Below, one piece after another: positions 59,019 through 64,000 of a DNA stretch of 64,000 nt. Both the position numbers and the translations under genes were made by a program. Under the pieces are notes generated by a model. That model made no database searches and was not told where the DNA came from. It saw only the letters and a program-made list of their open reading frames with translations. The stretch comes from Kineosporiaceae bacterium. Lineage in GTDB: Bacteria; Actinomycetota; Actinomycetes; Actinomycetales; Kineosporiaceae. The stretch is from contig JADJPO010000001.1 in the NCBI GenBank assembly GCA_016713225.1, positions 558,001 to 622,000 on the forward strand. The letters run 5' to 3'. Numbering within the stretch: position 1 is the stretch's first letter; each line of letters starts with the position of its first letter.

Positions 59019-60115
59019 GTCGCGTGGCACCGGTCGACGTGCTGATCGCGGGGGGTGGCCCGATCGGACTCGCCACGGCCGTCGAGGCGGCGCTGGCCGG
59101 CCTGAGCGTCCGGGTGCTGGAGCCACGCCCGGCCCCGATCGACAAGGCGTGCGGTGAGGGCCTGATGCCGACGGCTCGGACGGCGCTCGCCCGGCTCGGC
59201 GTCCACCCGCGCGGCCGCGAGTTCGCCGGCATCAGGTATCTGAACGCCGCCGGGACCCGCCGGGCCGAGGCCCGGTTCCGGGCACCGACCAGGACGCCGA
59301 GGACGACCAGGACGGCGAGGACGGCGGAAACCTGGCACGGCCTGGGCGTGCGTCGCCTGGAGCTCTCCTCGGCGCTGACCGCGCGCGCGGTCGAGCTGGG
59401 GGTGGAACTGGTGGCCGAGCTCGCGCCACCGCCTCGGCCGGATGCCGGCGGGGGTGACGTCGTCCAGGTCGGCCGACACCGGGCGCGATGGTACATCGGC
59501 GCCGACGGACTGCACAGTCCGACCCGAGAAGCGTTGGGGCTCAACGGCCCGGGTCCGCGGCGCGAACGTCGGCGCTACGGCCTGCGGCAGCACTACCGGC
59601 TGGCGCCGTGGAGCGATCTGGTCGAGGTGTACTGGTCACCGCACGCCGAGGCGTACGTCACCCCGGTGGCCGACGACCTGGTCGGGGTGGCGGTGCTCTG
59701 TCCGGGCGGGGGCAGCTACGCGTCCTGGCTCGCCGAGTTCCCCGCGCTGCGTGATCGGCTGGACGGCGCGGCCCCGGCGAGCGCCGTCCGGGGGGCGGGT
59801 CCGTTGCGCCAGAACGTGATCCGTCGGGTCGACGGACGCACCCTGCTGGTCGGGGACGCCGCCGGGTACGTCGACGCGCTGACCGGCGAAGGTCTCGCGA
59901 TGGGCCTGCGCAGCGCCCACGAACTCATCGCCTGCCTGCTCGCCGATCGGCCGCAGGACTACGAGGCGGCGTGGCGGCGCACCACGCGCCGCTACCGGTG
60001 GCTCACCGGGGGACTCGTCGCCGTCGCGGCCCGGCCGCCGCTGCGACGTGCCCTGGTCCCGGCGGCCTCCCGGCTGCCCGGGGTGTTCGCCACGATCGTC
60101 GACCAGCTCGGCTGA
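59015..60115 (+). CDS. FAD-dependent monooxygenase/oxidoreductase (SrsC-like)
   Basis: 366 residues. FAD motif DVLIAGGGPIGLATAVEAAL, DKACGEGLMP (geranylgeranyl-reductase-like Cys motif), the GADGLHSPTREALG loop and VGDAAGYVDALTGEGLAMGL. SrsC hydroxylates alkylresorcinol methyl ether to an alkylquinone; the same role is inferred here. A short Arg-Thr repeat (about residues 90-102) comes from a 6-bp-periodic stretch near 59288-59328. Start ATG 59015 overlaps the methyltransferase stop. Confidence 0.88.
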   Translation: MSRVAPVDVLIAGGGPIGLATAVEAALAGLSVRVLEPRPAPIDKACGEGLMPTARTALARLGVHPRGREFAGIRYLNAAGTRRAEARFRAPTRTPRTTRTARTAETWHGLGVRRLELSSALTARAVELGVELVAELAPPPRPDAGGGDVVQVGRHRARWYIGADGLHSPTREALGLNGPGPRRERRRYGLRQHYRLAPWSDLVEVYWSPHAEAYVTPVADDLVGVAVLCPGGGSYASWLAEFPALRDRLDGAAPASAVRGAGPLRQNVIRRVDGRTLLVGDAAGYVDALTGEGLAMGLRSAHELIACLLADRPQDYEAAWRRTTRRYRWLTGGLVAVAARPPLRRALVPAASRLPGVFATIVDQLG

Positions 60116-60136
60116 CCCGCCTTCAGCCACGCCGTG

Positions 60137-60179
60137 GATCATGCAATCCGTGCACGAAACGTGCACGGATTGCATGATC
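60137..60179. terminator. Perfect bidirectional terminator between convergent genes
   Basis: 20-base arms without mismatch (60137-60156 and 60160-60179) and an AAA loop. It sits 21 bp after the oxidoreductase stop and overlaps the helicase stop codon. It serves both strands. Confidence 0.85.
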
Positions 60180-62475
60180 ACCGAGGTGGGTGGGTGAGCC
60201 TGTCCAGGCCCTTCGGCACCCGGCCGTGATGGACGACGGTGAGTCGCTGGGTGGGCCGGGTCAGGGCCACATAGAGGTCGTTCACCCCGCGGGTGGACTC
60301 GGCCACGATCGCCACCGGGTCGACGACGATCACCGCGTCGAACTCCAGGCCCTTGACGTCGTCCACCGCGAACACCTCGACCCGGTCGGCCAGCGTGCTG
60401 TCCCGGCCCGTCACGGCAGGCAGGACGTCGGCCAACGCCTTGGTCAGATCGGCCGCCGCCGAGCGGGCGGCCACGACCCCGATCCGGCCGCCGGCCAGCG
60501 CGGCGTCATCGGTCCCGGCGGCTCGCGCCACGGCCGAGGCCACGGCGTCCATCGCGCGGTCACTGCGTACCCCGACCGGCTCGTGATCCCCTTCGCGGGC
60601 GCTGCGGGCGGGCGTGACGTCGAGGCCGTGCGCCCGCAACAGCGCCGTCGCCAGGTCCATCACCCGGCGCGGGGTGCGGTAGTTGACCGTCAGCTCCTCG
60701 ACCCGCCAGCGTGATCCGGCGAGGGGTTCGAGCACGTCCTGCCACGCGGTGGTACCCGCCGCAGAGCCCGTCTGGGCGACGTCGCCGACGATGGTCATCG
60801 ACCGGTTCGGCACCCGGCGCGCGAGCACCCGCCACTGCATGGGTGAGAGCTCTTGAGCCTCGTCGACGACGGCATGGCCGAAGGTCCAGGTGCGGTCGTC
60901 GCGGGCTCGTTCGGCCACCGAGCGGGCCGGCCCCGAGCCGGCGAAACGGTCGACCAGCATCTCGGGGGTCATCATGGCGGCGGCCTCACCCGACTCGCGC
61001 AGCACCCGCCGTGCGAAGTCCAGGGCCTCGGATCGCTCCGCCGCGGCCCGGGCCGCGGCGGACCGGTCGGCCGTCATCGCTTCGATGTCCGGGCCGATCA
61101 GTTCGGCTGCCTCGTCGAGCAGCGGGACGTCCGAGATGGTCCAGGGAGCGCCGGGTTCGCGCAGCACCAACTGCTGGTGCGCCGGGCTCATCACCCCGCC
61201 GCCGGCCTCGGCGAGCTTGGCCGGCTTGCAGAGCAGATCGCTGATCAACCCCTTGGCGGTCAACGGCATCCAGCACAGGTTCACCTCGCGCCGCACGTCT
61301 CGCGAGTCGCGCAATTCGGCCAGCAGGGCGCCGCGTTCGTCGTCCTGGGCCTGCATCCGCCGCCGCTCGGCGAGTTGGTCGGCCAGGTCGTCCAGCACGA
61401 TCCGCACGAATGTGGTGCGCGCCTCGTTGTGTGGGCGCCCGGATTGGCGTGCCCGGGCCCGCGCCTCACTGACCACCCGTGGCCGCAGGGCGATCTCGTC
61501 GCCGTCGATCATCAGGCGCACCGGTTCGGTGAGCAGCCGTTGCCGGCGGCGCACTGCGGCCTTGACCACCGAGGCCATCCGCAGCCCGCCCTTGATCACC
61601 GCCACGTCGTCGCGGTCGCGGGCCGAGGCCTCGACCCCCGGGAACAGCTGCCCGGGGGTGACCAGAACCACCCCGGTCTCGCCGAGTGAGGGCAGTACCT
61701 GCTCGATGTACTGCAGGAACACGGTGGTCGGCCCCATCACCAAGACGCCACTGCGGGCAATCCGGTCGCGGTGGGTGTAGAGCAGGTAGGCGGCGCGGTG
61801 CAGCGCCACGGCGGTCTTGCCGGTGCCCGGCCCCCCCTGCACCACGAGGGCACCGGCCAGTTCCGAGCGGACCACCCGATCCTGTTCCGCCTGAAGGGTT
61901 TCGACGATGTCCCGCATTCGCCCGGTGCGGTGGGCGGTGAGCGCCGACAACAGCGCGCCCTCCCCGGCGACGGTGGCCAGGTCATCGCGGCCGGAGGCCA
62001 TCGCGGCGGCCAGGGCGTCGGCGTCCAGCACCTCGTCGTCCAGCGAGGTGACCGTGCGGCCGCGCAGCGCGAGATGACGCCGGCGCAGCACGCCGTCCGG
62101 CGCGGCAGCCGTGGCCTGATAGAAGGCGGACGCCGCGGGCGCCCGCCAGTCGAGCAGCAGCTGGTGCCGCTCGTCGTCCGAGAGGCCGAGACGGCCGATG
62201 TAGCGGCGGATCCCCTCGACCAGGTCGAGGCGGCCGAAGGCCAGTCGATCCTCGACGGCGCGTAGTTGGCGCAGCCGTTCGGTGTGCAGCGCGTCGAAGG
62301 CGTCTCGCTCGGCCCGGCCCGCGGGGGTGGGCACCGCGGGGGCGCGGCGTACCTGGTCGAGAGAGGTCTCGGTTCGGGCGCGCAGGTGGTCGAGGTGGGC
62401 ATAGAGCCGGTCGACATAGACCTGCTCGGCGGACAGCTCGCCCGCCAGGTCAGGGCGCAGGCCGTTGCCGGTCAC
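60178..62475 (-). CDS. helR: HelD/HelR-type RNA polymerase-associated helicase-like ATPase
   Basis: 765 residues. N-terminal coiled coil (LSAEQVYVDRLYAHLDHLRA) inserts into RNA polymerase in HelD. Superfamily 1 motifs: Walker A VVQGGPGTGKTAVALHRAAY, motif II HAVVDEAQELSPMQWRVLAR, motif III MTIVGDVAQTGS, motif IV NYRTP, and DLYVALTRPTQRL. Family members release stalled or rifampicin-bound polymerase. GTG at 62475 directly follows GGGGAGGAGG. Whether it is HelR or another HelD class needs phylogeny. Confidence 0.9.
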   Translation of the reverse strand: MTGNGLRPDLAGELSAEQVYVDRLYAHLDHLRARTETSLDQVRRAPAVPTPAGRAERDAFDALHTERLRQLRAVEDRLAFGRLDLVEGIRRYIGRLGLSDDERHQLLLDWRAPAASAFYQATAAAPDGVLRRRHLALRGRTVTSLDDEVLDADALAAAMASGRDDLATVAGEGALLSALTAHRTGRMRDIVETLQAEQDRVVRSELAGALVVQGGPGTGKTAVALHRAAYLLYTHRDRIARSGVLVMGPTTVFLQYIEQVLPSLGETGVVLVTPGQLFPGVEASARDRDDVAVIKGGLRMASVVKAAVRRRQRLLTEPVRLMIDGDEIALRPRVVSEARARARQSGRPHNEARTTFVRIVLDDLADQLAERRRMQAQDDERGALLAELRDSRDVRREVNLCWMPLTAKGLISDLLCKPAKLAEAGGGVMSPAHQQLVLREPGAPWTISDVPLLDEAAELIGPDIEAMTADRSAAARAAAERSEALDFARRVLRESGEAAAMMTPEMLVDRFAGSGPARSVAERARDDRTWTFGHAVVDEAQELSPMQWRVLARRVPNRSMTIVGDVAQTGSAAGTTAWQDVLEPLAGSRWRVEELTVNYRTPRRVMDLATALLRAHGLDVTPARSAREGDHEPVGVRSDRAMDAVASAVARAAGTDDAALAGGRIGVVAARSAAADLTKALADVLPAVTGRDSTLADRVEVFAVDDVKGLEFDAVIVVDPVAIVAESTRGVNDLYVALTRPTQRLTVVHHGRVPKGLDRLTHPPR

Positions 62476-62580
62476 CAGACCTCCTCCCCGCCGGCCGTGG
62501 GGCACACGTCGAGGGCGGCTCGACCGTGCACAGCGGCCTACAAGTATGCGGGACGCGAGGCTGGTCTGTCTGTTCCGACC

Positions 62581-62608
62581 CCGGGTGGTGGGAAGGGCCA
62601 CCACCCGG
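62581..62608 (-). terminator. Hairpin upstream of the helicase gene
   Basis: Perfect 11-bp stem (62581-62591 and 62598-62608), loop GAAGGG. Second of two hairpins that close the small operon on the minus strand. Confidence 0.65.
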
Positions 62609-62618
62609 AGCGGCGACA

Positions 62619-62638
62619 CCTGAGCCGTTCGGCTCAGG
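62619..62638 (-). terminator. Terminator hairpin of the sigma28 micro-operon
   Basis: Perfect 9-bp stem CCTGAGCCG/CGGCTCAGG with a two-base gap. The stop codon of the 34-codon frame (62634-62636) lies inside its arm. Confidence 0.65.
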
Positions 62639-62738
62639 CGTAGCCGTCGAAATGCCCCTTGGTGGGCTGCTTGACCGCCTCGAGCATGGCCGCGGGCGGC
62701 AGGCCGCCCAACATGACCCGCATCTCGGTGGTGCTCAG
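62634..62738 (-). CDS. Possible 34-codon small ORF coupled to the 60-codon gene
   Basis: Unrecognised. Reading from CTG 62738 (overlapping the previous stop as CTGA) gives 34 residues; from ATG 62723 it gives 29, beginning MRVMLGGLPPAAMLEAVKQ and ending GHFDGYA. Codon third positions are almost all G/C, as in real genes here, and its stop sits in the terminator hairpin. No good ribosome site is visible. It could be a coupled small protein or the displaced C-terminus of the 60-codon gene after a frameshift. Confidence 0.4.
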   Translation of the reverse strand: MSTTEMRVMLGGLPPAAMLEAVKQPTKGHFDGYA

Positions 62739-62917
62739 GGTTTGATCGGTGGGGCCTCGATGGCTGGAGCCTTCGGCGCCTGCTGCTTGCCCTTGGCCTT
62801 GGCGTCGGTCTCCGCCTGGTTCTGCGGATGGGCCTCGGTGTGCGAGGTCTGTTCGACGCGTGGAATGGCTGTTGGGGTCGGCACTGGCGGCACCGAGCTG
62901 ATGCCTGAGACGTTCAT
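62735..62917 (-). CDS. 60-residue hypothetical protein under a sigma28 promoter
   Basis: Not recognised. It starts MNVSGISSVPPVPTPTAIPR, then a polar Gln/His/Glu and Lys/Ala stretch, and ends with a Pro-rich tail. No Cys, no Trp, no membrane segment and no signal peptide. It is probably disordered. The N-terminus faintly recalls YjfB-type small motility proteins (MD(V/I)SSIA...), but not enough to assign. Evidence that it is real: ideal GGAGGA 7 bp before ATG 62917 and a sigma28 promoter about 73 bp upstream. A role in flagellum assembly or filament function is inferred from the promoter only. Confidence 0.72.
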   Translation of the reverse strand: MNVSGISSVPPVPTPTAIPRVEQTSHTEAHPQNQAETDAKAKGKQQAPKAPAIEAPPIKP

Positions 62918-62989
62918 CGCCGTCCTCCGTTCCGGCAGAAACCCGACGTCCGTGTCGGTTCGATCCGCTGAGGGATCGCTGTAGGACGG

Positions 62990-63020
62990 GTATCGGCAGA
63001 ACCGGCCGGGGCGATGAGCC
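62990..63020 (-). promoter_or_regulatory. sigma28 promoter of the 60-codon gene
   Basis: On the minus strand GGCTCA (63015-63020), 17-bp spacer, GCCGATAC (62990-62997). Same spacing as the 52760 promoter. Predicted leader about 65 nt. Confidence 0.78.
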
Positions 63021-63040
63021 GCCGATCGGGTGAACCTCGG

Positions 63041-63094
63041 GTCCGGCTCACGTCCGGCTCAGGTCCGGCTCAGGTCCGGCTCAGGTCCGGCTCG
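63041..63094. repeat. Five tandem 11-bp repeats across the IclR stop codon
   Basis: GTCCGGCTCAG-type unit repeated at 63041, 63052, 63063, 63074 and 63085. The IclR stop (63081-63083) lies inside the array, so repeat number could change the extreme C-terminus. Confidence 0.85.
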
Positions 63095-63923
63095 GTGTCC
63101 CACCGACCCGGCGGGTCAACTCGGCTGCCGCGGCGCGAACCGCCGGGACCCATCGGTCGGGCCCGATCATCGGGCGGGGGCGGGCATCTTCGTCCCTGTC
63201 GGCAGCTGTGGCGGCGGCATCAGCGGTGGCCGGCAGGGAATCGGTGTGGTGGTCGACGGGATAGGTCAGGGCCACGGCGGCGATCGGGTGGCCGGTGTGA
63301 TCGGTGACCGCCGCCGCCACCGAGGCGAACCCGCGGGTGACCTCGCCGTCCTCGATGGCGAAACCGCGGCCCCGGACGCCGGTGAGTACGGCGCGGAGTT
63401 GGCGCACCGTCTGTGGCCCGAGCCCGGTGCGGTCGGTGAAGGCCGCTGCGTCCGGGAACAACGCACGCACCTGGGCCGCCGGCAGCGCGGCCAGGATGGC
63501 GCGGCCGCTGGCGGTGAGGTGGGCGGGCAGCCGGACGCCGACATCGGTGACCAGCACCGGGCGCCCGGGCGCGCGCTCTTCGACCACGTAGAACACCTCG
63601 CGGCCGTGCAGCACCACCAGATGGGCACTCTCGTGCAGCCGGTCGACCAATCGGGCCAGCACCGGCCGGGCCAGCCGCGCCAGCGGCGCCTGGCGTGAGT
63701 AGGCCGAGCCCAGTTCGAAGGACCCGGGGCCGAGGCCGTAGCGGCGTTCCTCGGGCAGGTGCACCACCAAGGCGTGCTCGGTGAGGGCCTCGAGTAACTG
63801 ATAGACCGACGATCGGGGCAGGCCCAGGTCGCGGGCGATGACAGCGGCGGGTACCGGGCCGGCCTGGGCGGCCAGCAATCGCAGGACGGCGACGGCGTGG
63901 CGCGCCGCGGGGACGGTGGTCAT
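63081..63923 (-). CDS. IclR-family transcriptional regulator
   Basis: 280 residues. N-terminal winged helix AVAVLRLLAAQAGPVPAAVI then ARDLGLPRSSVYQLLEALTE. The C-terminal effector domain includes VFYVVEERAPGRPVLVTDVG, RLPAHLTASGRAILAALP and GFAIEDGEVTRGFASVAAAV. An acidic Ala/Asp-rich insertion (about 228-245) is unusual. It lies near the right edge, pointing into the window, so its target operon is probably to the right and not visible. Confidence 0.9.
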   Translation of the reverse strand: MTTVPAARHAVAVLRLLAAQAGPVPAAVIARDLGLPRSSVYQLLEALTEHALVVHLPEERRYGLGPGSFELGSAYSRQAPLARLARPVLARLVDRLHESAHLVVLHGREVFYVVEERAPGRPVLVTDVGVRLPAHLTASGRAILAALPAAQVRALFPDAAAFTDRTGLGPQTVRQLRAVLTGVRGRGFAIEDGEVTRGFASVAAAVTDHTGHPIAAVALTYPVDHHTDSLPATADAAATAADRDEDARPRPMIGPDRWVPAVRAAAAELTRRVGGTPSRT

Positions 63924-64000
63924 CGACAGACATCTTGGGTCATGCCCCGCTTCGGCACGAGCTGCACGGCGCGGACGCCTGGCCTAGGTTGTGTGCGACG

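Noticed and set aside
62735..62917. Assignment of the 60-residue protein to the YjfB-type putative motility family
   Set aside because: Only the first six or seven residues are reminiscent; the rest is Pro/Lys/Gln-rich and does not fit that helical family.

Overview
The window is high-GC DNA (roughly 70% by eye, not computed) with GC-rich third codon positions, many GTG starts and frequent ATGA/GTGA start-stop overlaps. It reads as a chromosomal segment of a motile actinobacterium: single-sigma28 flagellar genes with FliW/CsrA, mycobacterium-like EtfD proteins, class III-type PHA genes, HelD/HelR and IclR. The genus cannot be fixed from sequence alone; a Kineosporiaceae-like or similar motile actinomycete is only a guess. 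No tRNA, rRNA, CRISPR array, transposase or phage gene was seen.

Layout. (1) 1-15.9 kb, flagellum: on the minus strand flgB-flgC-fliE-fliF-fliG-fliH-fliI (fliI runs off the left edge), then fliD-fliS-fliT-like-glycosyltransferase, fliC and fliA; on the plus strand flgN-flgK-flgL-fliW-csrA. (2) 15.9-18.2 kb, a first EtfD-type iron-sulfur membrane oxidoreductase. (3) 18.5-25.7 kb, polyhydroxyalkanoate metabolism: XRE regulator, PhaC/DUF3141-like hydrolase, 3-hydroxybutyrate dehydrogenase, phasin, phaB, phaC, a PhaE/phasin-like protein with a basic AKP tail, phaA. (4) 26.1-28.6 kb, fhs and an AMIN-like lipoprotein. (5) 28.8-49.9 kb, one long plus-strand series: etfB-etfA-etfD-acyl-CoA dehydrogenase-giant KS-AT-KS-(ACP)6-KR-DH synthase-eukaryotic-style fused carboxylase. 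(6) 50-52.7 kb, a CorA-like transporter inside intergenic DNA full of about 90-bp palindromic elements, then an Sfp-type phosphopantetheinyl transferase. (7) 52.8-56.6 kb, a four-gene surface-polymer module behind a sigma28 promoter. (8) 57-60 kb, Nudix hydrolase and a type III PKS-methyltransferase-flavin oxidase operon. (9) 60-64 kb, a HelD/HelR helicase, a sigma28-driven micro-operon and an IclR regulator.

How parts work together. Four sites share GGCTCA-N16/17-GCCGA(T/C)A, the FliA (sigma28) class of promoter. Two sit where expected (fliC, flgN-flgK-flgL). The other two lie about 40-50 kb away, before a TagF-like/methyltransferase/HAD/nucleotidyltransferase cluster (probably leaderless) and before a 60-codon gene. 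This suggests that surface modification and an unknown small protein are co-regulated with flagellin. The fliC leader also holds a hairpin with GGA in its loop, the expected CsrA target, and both csrA and its antagonist fliW are present.

The most unusual system is the 28.8-49.9 kb lipid/polyketide locus. Its synthase joins two complete ketosynthases, a malonyl-type AT, six near-identical ACPs, KR and DH in one 3160-residue chain. All six ACPs carry Thr where the phosphopantetheine Ser normally sits. Its carboxylase partner has an intact biotin site and carboxyltransferase, but the biotin-carboxylase domain has lost the ATP/Mg residues. Two in-frame copies of a 49-bp palindromic element lie in the synthase's interdomain linkers. 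The product is unknown.
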